Assembly: GCF_001426375.1 (NCBI RefSeq)
Contig: NZ_LMEO01000005.1
Span: 143,646 to 207,645 of the forward strand
Length of the DNA stretch: 64,000 nucleotides
Reading direction: 5' to 3'
From: Paenibacillus sp. Root444D2
GTDB lineage: Bacteria > Bacillota > Bacilli > Paenibacillales > NBRC-103111
Positions 42,851 through 50,509 of the stretch are shown piece after piece. Every line of letters begins with the position of its first letter. The stretch's first letter is position 1. The position numbers were made by a program, and so were the translations under genes. The notes below the pieces were generated by a model, which had not been told where the DNA came from, searched no databases, and saw only the letters and a program-made list of their open reading frames with translations.

Positions 42851-43076
42851 TAAACTCTCCGTGCTCATTTATTTAAAGTTGATTAAAAGACTATTATTGC
42901 AGTGCTTGCAAAATGCGATCACAAAGATCTATTGTTCCTACATTGTCACGTCCGCTCGTAAGCTGAGTTAATCAATTTTGGCATTTTATTCAAAGTTTAT
43001 CATTGCAGCACAACATGTAAGAAAAAGAAGGATGAAACTCGACAAAACTCCTCCTTTTTCTAATTCGTCCTGCTTC

Positions 43077-43235
43077 CTATTTTAGAAACAATTCCATTAT
43101 CTTGCCGCCTGCATAAATACCAACTATTCCCAAAATACCTGAAAGTACAGGCGGCGCGGGCAAAGGTAGCTTTAGCACCTTGAATAGAACACCAATAATT
43201 AAACCTGCTCCTAATGACAACAGAAGCTCCTTCAT
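43077..43235 (-). CDS. XapX-domain mini membrane protein (52 aa)
   Basis: The peptide has two helices around a conserved APPVLSGILGIVGIYAG segment: MKELLLSLGAGLIIGVLFKV, then LKLPLPAPPVLSGILGIVGI. This is the XapX/DUF1427 pattern (SLGAGLxxGxxxxxLxxPxPAPP). Function is unknown. GAGGTG lies eight bases before the ATG. Confidence 0.85.
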   Translation of the reverse strand: MKELLLSLGAGLIIGVLFKVLKLPLPAPPVLSGILGIVGIYAGGKIMELFLK

Positions 43236-43267
43236 ACTTTAGACACCTCAATTGTTTGACTGCATCC

Positions 43268-43417
43268 TTATTTTCGATGGCTTAATTGCTTTAGCATATT
43301 ACTTGCTACTTCGATGTTGACTGCGATTGGCACAGACTGAAGACCTTTTGTCATACTGACATAGTGTTTAACCACATGTAGGACCGTTCTCAATAATTTG
43401 CTTCAAAGGGCTGACAT
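43268..43417 (-). pseudogene. Small unidentified ORF with premature stop
   Basis: From the ATG at 43417 the frame reads MSAL, hits TGA, then continues as SKLLRTVLHVVKHYVSMTKG and LQSVPIAVNIEVASNMLKQL to a stop at 43268-43270. The downstream part looks protein-like (amphipathic helix), but the early TGA prevents full translation unless an internal ATG is used. Family unknown. Confidence 0.35.
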
Positions 43418-43488
43418 TTATTACAATAATCGAAACAGGAAATTGATTTGATTTGGGCTACGCCTTTCGCCATTCACCTTATGTTTAT

Positions 43489-43683
43489 TCAATGTGAGGA
43501 ATTCCCACTGATCTTAATTTCCCTCTCGGTTCCGTCTCCAATGATTAACGTAATAGCGTAATCCTTAATCAGAGGTCCAATCGGATCATCTGAATGCTTC
43601 AAATCCAGTTCGGAATTGAAAACAAGTTGGATTTCCTCCAACACAATGTAAATTTTACCATCCGCAGGCTTCTTACAGCCCAA
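43489..43683 (-). CDS. Small hypothetical protein (64 aa), start unsure
   Basis: The frame encodes KIYIVLEEIQLVFNSELDLK, then HSDDPIGPLIKDYAITLIIG and a short charged end. It is protein-like, but the only start is a TTG without a clear SD. It may be the remaining part of a longer gene. Not recognised. Confidence 0.4.
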   Translation of the reverse strand: MGCKKPADGKIYIVLEEIQLVFNSELDLKHSDDPIGPLIKDYAITLIIGDGTEREIKISGNSSH

Positions 43684-43782
43684 GTACTACGTAATCCAAT
43701 CGTCATAACCAACCAGGATAATCCACGCTGTAACCATTTAATTTCTTGTATTTTAAGAATTTTTTATAAGATCTTTATCTGA

Positions 43783-43825
43783 ATACAAAAAAGAACAACG
43801 CCAAACTTTGTCTTTACAAAGTTAA
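43783..43825 (-). terminator. Terminator of the DUF1801 gene
   Basis: Perfect AACTTTGT-CTTT-ACAAAGTT hairpin (43804-43823), then a T-rich run (TTTTTTG) some 15 bases later on the minus strand. Confidence 0.55.
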
Positions 43826-43864
43826 ACGCAGCCCTTTTTGATGATTAATAGATTGCATACGTAA

Positions 43865-44206
43865 TTAAAGTGAGCCTGAAGCTTGACTGACCAATGACAC
43901 CAGCTGTCCGGAATCAAATGAATCCCCTTTACGCAGCTTTAGTGTTTTTCTTTCCGGGGGACCATCGAACATGCCTTCTGGAAGCTCCAGCTCGACAGCA
44001 TTAAAGATCGTGAAGCTGACCGCGTCTTTCGACGTCGAGATGACAGCAGCGTATTTTCCGTTTTTCAAAAAATGGGGCTTCTTATACTGAATACGCTCAT
44101 GTACATCCGGTATGGCCTGGTGGACGACTTCACGAAGATTTTTGGACTGTTCCCCCTGCCATGGTTCTTTTAACGCTTCAATAAAATCGGTTACTTCCTG
44201 ATTCAT
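43865..44206 (-). CDS. DUF1801-family protein (YdhG-like)
   Basis: The 113-residue protein matches the DUF1801 pattern: VTDFIEALKEPWQGEQSKNL, ERIQYKKPHFLKNGKYAAVI, FNAVELELPEG and LKLRKGDSF. The fold resembles small ligand-binding proteins; function is unknown. AAGGAG precedes the ATG at 44206. It lies 33 bases behind the DGPF gene on the same strand and may be read from the ECF42-type promoter at 44744-44773. Confidence 0.83.
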   Translation of the reverse strand: MNQEVTDFIEALKEPWQGEQSKNLREVVHQAIPDVHERIQYKKPHFLKNGKYAAVISTSKDAVSFTIFNAVELELPEGMFDGPPERKTLKLRKGDSFDSGQLVSLVSQASGSL

Positions 44207-44239
44207 ACTGATACACTCCTTTATGAAAGTAATGGTATA

Positions 44240-44674
44240 TTATATTCTTTTCAACATGTTGATTTGGTCCTCTAAATCGGTTTCCAAGGCCAGTATTCTT
44301 GGGTCTCGTGTAGAATTCATATTTTCTTTGAGCTCCCGCATCTCGATTTCGAATGCCCCGTGTCCTCTTGGAATTGGCATCCGGAGCGCCAAATCTGCAG
44401 CCTCTTCTTCTGAATTCACATCGATCAGCGTATATCCGGCAATGAGCATTTGATCTGCTGGAAAAGGGCCAGTCTTAATTTCTGGCTCTCCCCCATGTAA
44501 TGGATACAATATCCTGATCCCGTTGGAGCTTGGCTGAAGCTCTTCTGAAGCCAGGAGCGCACCGGATCTGGCTAAAGACTTCTTGTACGAAACCATAGCA
44601 TCATTGTGTTCCCGGCAGATCTTTACACCCGCCTCCGAGTACCCTATCGCCTTGAAAATCAACATAAATAGCAA
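44240..44674 (-). CDS. DGPF/YCII-domain protein, copy 2
   Basis: The 144-residue protein belongs to the YCII-related (DGPF) family that accompanies ECF42 sigma factors. The naming motif reads KTGPFPADQMLIAGYTLIDV near residue 68, where the usual DGPF is TGPF. The remaining features (SSNGIRILYP, AADLALRMPIPRGHGAFEI) are conserved with copy 1. Its start is TTG, nine bases after AAGGAGG. An ECF42-type promoter pattern lies directly upstream, so it is probably a sigma target. Confidence 0.87.
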   Translation of the reverse strand: MLFMLIFKAIGYSEAGVKICREHNDAMVSYKKSLARSGALLASEELQPSSNGIRILYPLHGGEPEIKTGPFPADQMLIAGYTLIDVNSEEEAADLALRMPIPRGHGAFEIEMRELKENMNSTRDPRILALETDLEDQINMLKRI

Positions 44675-44743
44675 GATCGTTTCCCTCCTTGTGAGAAGAT
44701 GACTTGAGGCAGCAGCTAGCTGCCGTAACCCTTCCCCTACTAT

Positions 44744-44773
44744 GACAACGAACGGGAAACTATGTAATCGACA
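44744..44773 (-). promoter_or_regulatory. ECF42-type promoter pattern before DGPF copy 2
   Basis: On the minus strand TGTCGA (44768-44773) is followed by 17 bases and CGTTGTC (44744-44750). TGTCGA is the -35 element reported for ECF42 sigma factors. The same arrangement occurs at 47519-47548. Confidence 0.65.
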
Positions 44774-44788
44774 AGGCGGCTAAAAAAA

Positions 44789-46054
44789 TTATTTCGATGC
44801 TTCAGACTCACATTCAGAAGCTCGGTTCTTTAAAAGCTCCTGCTCACGGACATTCTGGGTCATCGACACCGCACGTTCAAATTCTGTACGAGCTTCATCG
44901 AACCGCCCCAGCTTCACTAGGAGATCACCGCGAACGCTTGGGAGCAGATGGTATCCCTTGAGGGAAGGTTCGGCGCACAGCTCGTCGACAATCTGCAGCC
45001 CGAAGGCAGGACCAAACGCCATAGATATGGCGACCGCCCGGTTTAACTCGACGATCGGCGATGGCGTTACCCTAGATAACGCTTCATAAAGCGCTGCAAT
45101 GCGGATCCAATCAGTCTCAGCTGCGGTAGGCGCCTGTGCATGGCAAACAGAAATTGCAGCCTGCAACGAGTATGGACCGAGCGGGCGTCCAAGCTTCTGG
45201 CTGCGCTCAAGTGCTGCCAATCCACGGCGGATTAGCAAGCGATCCCACTGCGCCCGGTTCTGGTCCATCAAAAGTACGGGTTCACCTGTGGAGCTAACTC
45301 GGGTTTTAAAACGCGAGGATTGAATTTCCATTAAGGCAACTAGTCCGTGAACTTCCGGTTCATGAGGTGCGATTTCGGCAAGAACGCGTCCCAGTCTAAG
45401 CGCCTCCTGACAAAGCAGAGGACGTATCCAGTGATCCCCCGAGGTCGCCGAATACCCTTCATTGAACATAAGATAAATGACCTCGAGCACTGCATACAGG
45501 CGTTCTTTGAGTTCTTCTCCTACAGGCACCTCAAAAGGAACCTTTTCGGCGCTGAGCGTTCTCTTGGCCCGAACAATCCGCTGGGCAATCGTAGATTCGG
45601 CGGCAAGGAAAGAACGTGCGATTTCATCAGTGGTAAGCCCGCATAACAGGCGCAGCGTTAGGGCAACTCTCGCATCCTGTGATAACACCGGATGACAGGT
45701 CATAAAGATCAGGCGAAGGAGATCGTCACCGATCTCCCCATCCAAAATACGATCCATGTCTTCCTCAGTAAACAAATCCATACCGTTGGCAATCTCTATG
45801 TATTTCTGATCACGCAATTTAGTCCTGCGCATATAATCGATCGCGCGCCGCTTAGCCGTCGTCATCAGCCAGGCTCCAGGATTGGCTGGAATTCCGATTT
45901 CCGGCCATCTTTCAAGGGCAATCACCAATGCATCCTGGGCAAGATCCTCTGCGAGACCCACATCCCGTACCATTCGCGTTAATCCCGCGATAAGCTTTGC
46001 TGATTCAATTCGCCATATTGCATCAATAGTCCGCTGTGTAATGGACAATGTCAC
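44789..46054 (-). CDS. ECF42-type RNA polymerase sigma factor
   Basis: The 421-residue sigma factor has sigma2 (residues 10-80, with AEDLAQDALVIALERWP and AWLMTTAKRRAIDYMRR), sigma4 (TLRLLCGLTTDEIARSFLAA, AESTIAQRIVRAKRTL, residues 132-165) and a long C-terminal extension of helical TPR-like repeats (NEGYSATSGDHWIRPLLCQE, VELNRAVAISMAFG, YHLLPSVRGDLLVKLGRFDE, ARTEFERAV). This is the ECF42/DUF6596 architecture, which replaces an anti-sigma factor with the extension. The start is GTG overlapping the upstream DGPF gene by four bases. Confidence 0.93.
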   Translation of the reverse strand: MTLSITQRTIDAIWRIESAKLIAGLTRMVRDVGLAEDLAQDALVIALERWPEIGIPANPGAWLMTTAKRRAIDYMRRTKLRDQKYIEIANGMDLFTEEDMDRILDGEIGDDLLRLIFMTCHPVLSQDARVALTLRLLCGLTTDEIARSFLAAESTIAQRIVRAKRTLSAEKVPFEVPVGEELKERLYAVLEVIYLMFNEGYSATSGDHWIRPLLCQEALRLGRVLAEIAPHEPEVHGLVALMEIQSSRFKTRVSSTGEPVLLMDQNRAQWDRLLIRRGLAALERSQKLGRPLGPYSLQAAISVCHAQAPTAAETDWIRIAALYEALSRVTPSPIVELNRAVAISMAFGPAFGLQIVDELCAEPSLKGYHLLPSVRGDLLVKLGRFDEARTEFERAVSMTQNVREQELLKNRASECESEASK

Positions 46055-46485
46055 GCTTTCTTCTGCTCCTGAGCCTGTTTGCGAAGGAGCGCTTCTTTCT
46101 CCTGCGATTCGGTATCGTTCGTTAACTCCTCAAACTCAAATACCTGTCTGAGCTCAATCTCGCCTTGTCCATATCCGTGGGGATCCGGCATGCGTAGTGC
46201 CCATTCTATAGCTTCTTCCCTGGATTTGACTTCGATCAGCGTATATCCCGCGATCATTTCCTTCGCTTCCGTGAACGGACCATCAATAACCTTTGGCTTG
46301 CCTCCAGGCTCCGGATAAGATATCCGGATTCCGCTTGAGCTGGGTTGCAATCCATCGGCAGCAAGCAAAACACCAGCTTTCACCAATTCTTCGTTATACT
46401 TTTGCATGGCATCAATAAGCTCCTGGCTGGGCATAGTCCCCGCCTCAGAATCTGTTGTAGCTTTAACAATCATCATAAATCTCAT
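46051..46485 (-). CDS. DGPF/YCII-domain protein, copy 1
   Basis: This 144-residue protein has the canonical motif VIDGPFTEAKEMIAGYTLIE, with SSSGIRISYPEPGG before it and AIEWALRMPDPHGYGQGEIE after it. In ECF42 loci DGPF proteins are coexpressed with the sigma factor, but their biochemical role is not settled. Overlap with the sigma gene (GTGA) couples their translation. AGGAGG precedes the ATG at 46485. The tail (residues 118-144) is charged. Confidence 0.92.
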   Translation of the reverse strand: MRFMMIVKATTDSEAGTMPSQELIDAMQKYNEELVKAGVLLAADGLQPSSSGIRISYPEPGGKPKVIDGPFTEAKEMIAGYTLIEVKSREEAIEWALRMPDPHGYGQGEIELRQVFEFEELTNDTESQEKEALLRKQAQEQKKA

Positions 46486-46592
46486 ATGTGATTACCTCCT
46501 ATTTTTAGTGTAGCTTCGTTATTTTTTCGGCGTCAGGATGAAATATTCCTGCCGCCCATTGTTGACGCTTTGGGGATGCCCACGCTTTATAA

Positions 46593-47403
46593 CTAAAGAT
46601 TGCCCATACAGAATGCTGTAAGCTCCGATGAAATCATTTTTGTATTAAGTTTCTTGGTATGGCCGAGTCCCTTTTTACTCAGCAGTTGCGCATTGGGCAA
46701 CACGTTAGCTAATGCCTGTGCACCGTGACGCAACGCAAACGGGCTCTCTGTACCTTCGAGTACCAGCGTTGGGATCGTGACTGTGCTCCACAATTTGGTA
46801 GGCAGCGACTTTCCGTCTATATATCCATCCAACAAAGCCGCATCATAGGGGAGTGTGTGTGCAACGGCCATGAGCTTAGACCACACACCTGGCATCATGC
46901 GCATCAAGCTGACAACGAATGAAGGAGCCCCCATGCCCTTGGTCATAAAGTACTTGATGGCCTCTGCCCGGCGATTAGCGGAAATAAGCTCAGTAACGTG
47001 CATTACGAAATTCTTCGGTGGCATCCGATCGGCAGCATCGACTACAAATGGTGGTTCATGCAGAGCCAGTCGTGATGCTTACCCCTCTTGATGCTGCCTT
47101 CAGGGCAAGAACCGCCCCGGATGACAATCCCCAAACACATGCTGAGCCGCCAGCTTCATCAATCAATGCCTGAAGATCTTCAATCTCGCGCCCTATGTCA
47201 TAAGGCTGTGTGTCTCCGCTATCCCCGCGACCGCGGCGGTCGTAGTTGTAGACCGTGAAGTGCTCTGACATCTGATTTGCCAGCTGCACAAGTCCCGGAA
47301 ATTTTCGGTAGCTGAACGCACCTGCTACCAGAATGAGTGCTGGCCCTTGGCCAACTTTGTCATAAACGATCCTGGTACCGTCTCTTGAAATTATTGAATA
47401 CAT
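46593..47403 (-). pseudogene. Alpha/beta hydrolase with a single-base frameshift
   Basis: The first 115 codons encode the N-terminal half of an alpha/beta hydrolase: oxyanion loop LILVAGAFSYRK, NYDRRGRGDSG, and the nucleophile elbow WGLSSGAVLALKAASRGVSI. Near 47068 the frame shifts by one base and the other frame continues as LALHEPPFVVDAADRMPPKN through TIPTLVLEGTESPFALRHGA and GHTKKL. Removing one base gives a normal 269-residue protein. AAGGAG precedes the ATG and an ECF42-type promoter lies upstream. Confidence 0.88.
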
Positions 47404-47518
47404 TGTATGTCTCCTTTTCTGTTGTTTTTAGTCATGCTGCTACGTTAAACTTTATTTCTAGATTGTTTTGGGTTTAGATCAGATTCCTGTTTTTACTGGA
47501 TATCCGAGCCTCTATAAA

Positions 47519-47548
47519 GACGACGAACCGTTAACGACAAAATCGACA
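47519..47548 (-). promoter_or_regulatory. ECF42-type promoter pattern before the alpha/beta hydrolase
   Basis: On the minus strand TGTCGA (47543-47548) is followed by 17 bases and CGTCGTC (47519-47525). It matches the pattern at 44744-44773 in both elements and spacing. It lies 116 bases upstream of the hydrolase start. The 47404-47752 gap shows no gene. Confidence 0.65.
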
Positions 47549-47664
47549 CAACTTCAAATAAAAATTTCAATACATTGATCCGTGTCCCATTTAACCTGAC
47601 GCAGCTTAAACAGCCCCTCGCTGAATCCACTTATTTTTAACAAAGAAAATCGACAAGTCTATCC

Positions 47665-47711
47665 GATAACACAACAGGCTGCCAATATTGCCGGCAGCCT
47701 GTTGTGTTATC
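47665..47711. repeat. Perfect 19-bp inverted repeat
   Basis: Arms GATAACACAACAGGCTGCC and its exact complement are separated by nine bases. It lies downstream of the methyltransferase gene, as a terminator would, but neither strand has a T-run. It may stabilise RNA 3' ends or mark a mobile-element remnant. Confidence 0.7.
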
Positions 47712-47752
47712 ACACTCGTATTCCGTCGTTCTATTTATACTAATTGATACGT

Positions 47753-48487
47753 TTAATTCTTGACCGCTGCGATCAAGAGGAAAATGGGGCGACGGGTTTC
47801 GTCTTTCATCTCTGGATACTTATCCAAAGTTTCTTGTGTTGGTTGAGGTTCGGAGAGTTTCATAATAGTAAAGCCAGAATCAATTAAGGCATTAACATAG
47901 GTAGCAATAGTTCGATGATATTTGACAACATCATTGTCCAGAAATCTCGCCTGCCGTAGACCTTCATTCTGGTAGTCGTCGACAGGCCAGTGCAATCGCT
48001 CGCCCCCCGAACCATAATACCAGTCTTGTGCTGCGAGTGCAGTAAAGATTGGATGTTCAACCGAAAGTATGAACGATCCTCCTGATACAAGACAATGATG
48101 TATGTTACGACAAACGATTTCGAAGTGCTCCACATAATGAAGAGCAAGCGAGCTGATCACAACGTCAAACTCCCCTGCTTCAAAGTTGATGTCTTCAATT
48201 GCGAGCCTCCGATACTCAATCGTGGAATCGTTGTTATTTTCTCTGGCATACGCTAGCATTTTCTCAGAGAGATCTACTCCAATCACTGACCGGGCTTGCT
48301 GTTCTCTTGCATATTGGCAATGCCAACCAAAGCCGCATCCGAGGTCAAGAACTCTTTTATCTCGAAGTTCGGGAAGCATAGCACGAAGTACGGGCCACTC
48401 CCCGGCAGCATTTAGTCCACCAATCGAGCGAGGCATTTCACTGTATTTTTCGAAGAATCCGAGATCATCATATTTATTCTGTTTCAT
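47753..48487 (-). CDS. Class I SAM-dependent methyltransferase
   Basis: The 244-residue enzyme has motif I VLDLGCGFGWHCQYA (about residue 45), the acidic motif II VIGVDLSEKML, and VVISSLALHYVEHFEIVCRN as motif IV. It resembles UbiE/Methyltransf_11-type small-molecule methyltransferases. The ATG at 48487 starts MKQNKYDDLGFFEKYSEMPR. Substrate unknown; it is monocistronic. Confidence 0.9.
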   Translation of the reverse strand: MKQNKYDDLGFFEKYSEMPRSIGGLNAAGEWPVLRAMLPELRDKRVLDLGCGFGWHCQYAREQQARSVIGVDLSEKMLAYARENNNDSTIEYRRLAIEDINFEAGEFDVVISSLALHYVEHFEIVCRNIHHCLVSGGSFILSVEHPIFTALAAQDWYYGSGGERLHWPVDDYQNEGLRQARFLDNDVVKYHRTIATYVNALIDSGFTIMKLSEPQPTQETLDKYPEMKDETRRPIFLLIAAVKN

Positions 48488-48661
48488 ATTAACCCAAGAC
48501 TCCTTACTTGAACTTATATTCTCACCTAGTCAAAAGATAAGTATATTGTTCTTTGATTTACGATATCTAGAGTTTATCATCAATCTGTGAAAGTCTTTAT
48601 TGAAAATTTTATTTTAACTAAACAATCCTGTTTATTTAAAAGTTCTGCATTAGTGCAATAG

Positions 48662-48681
48662 CAATAGATTTTAATCTATTG
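48662..48681. repeat. Perfect 20-bp palindrome
   Basis: CAATAGATT-TT-AATCTATTG in the 48488-48820 gap, 175 bases upstream of the methyltransferase start. It could be an operator; nothing else is seen in the gap. Confidence 0.45.
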
Positions 48682-48820
48682 AATCCAAAATCCGTCACAT
48701 CATTCTCCTGGTTTCGCCGTCATCCGCATATTATTTTCTTCTTTTTTAACAACCAACTTATTCCTGCTTGTATGATGCATACAACCGTTCGGATGACGCC
48801 CCTGCTGGGGGACATAGGCA

Positions 48821-48848
48821 AAGCGCATGCCAATGTCGGCATGCGCTT
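48821..48848 (-). terminator. Hairpin terminator of the SRPBCC gene
   Basis: Perfect 11-base-pair stem AAGCGCATGCC/GGCATGCGCTT, 20 bases past the stop; a T-run is nearly absent. Confidence 0.65.
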
Positions 48849-48867
48849 CTAAGGTTTCGAAAGTTTT

Positions 48868-49302
48868 TTATTCTGCTTTAGCTGTTTCCACATATTTTTT
48901 GAAATTATCTAAAATCGCCTGCCATCCGGCTTGCTGCATCTCGATAGCGTTGGTCTCTTCTGCTTCGAACGATTCGATGATTTGCGTTTCATTGTCTCGG
49001 CCAATAAAAGTGATCTTCACTTTTCTACCATCGCCAAGCGTATAGGAGATGCTCTCATTCATGCTCACCTCATCATATACGCCGCCGAAATCAAATCCCA
49101 TGCTGCCGTCCTTGGCTTCCATTCTCGAGACAAATTTACCTCCGGCCCTCAGATCATTCTCGGCAAACGGAGTATGCCAGTCATCGGAAGCCTTACTCCA
49201 TTGCTTAATATGCGTCGGCTCCGTCCAATATTTCCACACGCTTTCGACGGGAGAATGAACGATTGTTTCTATCGTTATCGTTGCCTGATTACTTGTTCCC
49301 AT
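48868..49302 (-). CDS. SRPBCC (AHSA1-like) family protein
   Basis: The 144-residue protein has the START-like AHSA1 pattern: TIETIVHSPVESVWKYWTEP, HIKQWSKASDDWHTPFAEND, RAGGKFVSRMEAKDGSMGFD and GWQAILDNFKKYVE at the C-terminus. Such proteins bind hydrophobic ligands; no function is fixed. I chose the ATG at 49302 because AGGAGG lies seven bases upstream. Confidence 0.9.
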   Translation of the reverse strand: MGTSNQATITIETIVHSPVESVWKYWTEPTHIKQWSKASDDWHTPFAENDLRAGGKFVSRMEAKDGSMGFDFGGVYDEVSMNESISYTLGDGRKVKITFIGRDNETQIIESFEAEETNAIEMQQAGWQAILDNFKKYVETAKAE

Positions 49303-49387
49303 TATATAACCTCCTGTGATGAATCTATTATTCTCAAATATTACCATAATCATTCACCGCTGTCGATATGTCTGAAGTGCCCTTACT

Positions 49388-49597
49388 TTAAAGGTTTCTT
49401 CGGACATTAAACTCCACGAAAAATCCCCTCCAAAGTAACGATTTTTTGCCAGTCCATAGTTCTTCACGCATTTCCTGTATAAACTTAAGAAGCATTTCAT
49501 AAGGTACTTTAGGTATTTCGGATAGTTCTTGCCAGAAAAATGGTGAAAAATTTGTAGCTAGGACTCCTGCAATATCGAGAACTAATTCTCTTTTCAT
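49388..49597 (-). pseudogene. N-terminal fragment of a HAD-family hydrolase
   Basis: The first ~52 residues (MKRELVLDIAGVLATNFSPF, then EMLLKFIQEMREELWTGK) resemble the start of a HAD-type hydrolase. The DIAGV motif shows one Asp where the catalytic DxD would be, so a key residue may be lost. After that the sequence ends in unrelated residues and a stop. The core and C-terminal motifs are missing. Confidence 0.5.
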
Positions 49598-49616
49598 AGT
49601 GATTAATGCGATATGA

Positions 49617-50411
49617 CTACAAAATATGAAATAAAGGCTTTTCTCTTATAAAATGAACGGTTAGGCCGGGGAACTGTTCCTGCAGTCTTTCCGCCAATTC
49701 CTTCATGCCGGGCTCTTCGCTTTCCGCGTGACCCAATGCGATGTATGCCTTGTTCTTGCCTTGATGAACAGCGTCGCGAATATATTCCGGCGTTTCCCAT
49801 TCCGGCCCTTCTCCTGCGATCACCAGGTCGAGATTGTAATTATTCAGCAGTGGGAGTGCCAAGGCTGCCCCCCCTCTGTAGCCTGCCAATAGCCCAATGC
49901 GGGTGCAAGACATCTCTATTTCCCCCACAACGCGCACGAATGGTATTTGAAGCTTTTCCTTCAAGTATTGCGCTGTGCGTTCAAGGGTCATGCAAGGAAT
50001 TTGCACAACCGTTGCGGCGGGCAAATGCTCTTCAACGTAGGGCGCCCAGCCCAGTGCGTTAATTAACCCCATCATAATACCGTCCGTTTTGTAGCGGTGA
50101 ATATGATCGTGATAACGATAAATGGCGATTCCTGTACGATCAAGCAATTCGCGCTTTTCGTTAATAACCGGATCATCCTGCAAAACCTTCATATCCTCCT
50201 GGTGACGGTAAAACGGACTTTCGTGTGAAATGATCAAGTTGGCTCCTAAAGCCACAGCCTGTTCGATCACAGCCTGCGTGGCCAAAAAAACGACGACAAT
50301 TCCCGTTACTTCCGTTTGGGCCGATCCGACTCTCAATGAATCCACAGTGGGCTCGTTTACTGGAGCCTGCTCTAACAATCGATCAATAACCTGTCTAATT
50401 GTAATCGTCAT
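49617..50411 (-). CDS. Nif3-like dinuclear metal-centre protein
   Basis: The 264-residue protein has Nif3/YqfO features: NLIISHESPFYRH with metal-binding His, IYRYHDHIHRYKTDGIMMGL, VVGEIEMSCTRIGLLAGYRG, LVIAGEGPEWETPEYIRDAV and AYIALGHAESEEPGMKELAE. Such proteins form hexameric rings with two metals per subunit; some act in folate (GTP cyclohydrolase I type) or nucleotide metabolism, but the role is unproven. I chose the ATG at 50411. Confidence 0.9.
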   Translation of the reverse strand: MTITIRQVIDRLLEQAPVNEPTVDSLRVGSAQTEVTGIVVVFLATQAVIEQAVALGANLIISHESPFYRHQEDMKVLQDDPVINEKRELLDRTGIAIYRYHDHIHRYKTDGIMMGLINALGWAPYVEEHLPAATVVQIPCMTLERTAQYLKEKLQIPFVRVVGEIEMSCTRIGLLAGYRGGAALALPLLNNYNLDLVIAGEGPEWETPEYIRDAVHQGKNKAYIALGHAESEEPGMKELAERLQEQFPGLTVHFIREKPLFHIL

Positions 50412-50448
50412 CCAAACCATCCCTTATATAAAGTGATCAGCAAAATAT

Positions 50449-50501
50449 AGACGGGACTGTAGACAGATACAAGTTGCCACGTCTGTTTGTTCGTCCCGTC
50501 T
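50449..50501 (-). terminator. Long hairpin between GH67 and Nif3-like genes
   Basis: AGACGGGAC/GTCCCGTCT outer arms enclosing an AGACAG/TCTGT inner pairing; on the minus strand ATATTTTGC follows. It probably ends the xylan operon. Confidence 0.6.
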
Positions 50502-50509
50502 TCCATATA

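Noticed and set aside
46529..46556. An inverted repeat (GGCG..CAGGA/TCCTG..CGCC) between the hydrolase and DGPF copy 1
   Set aside because: No T-run follows on either strand, so I do not call a terminator; it may be a chance or weak mRNA hairpin.
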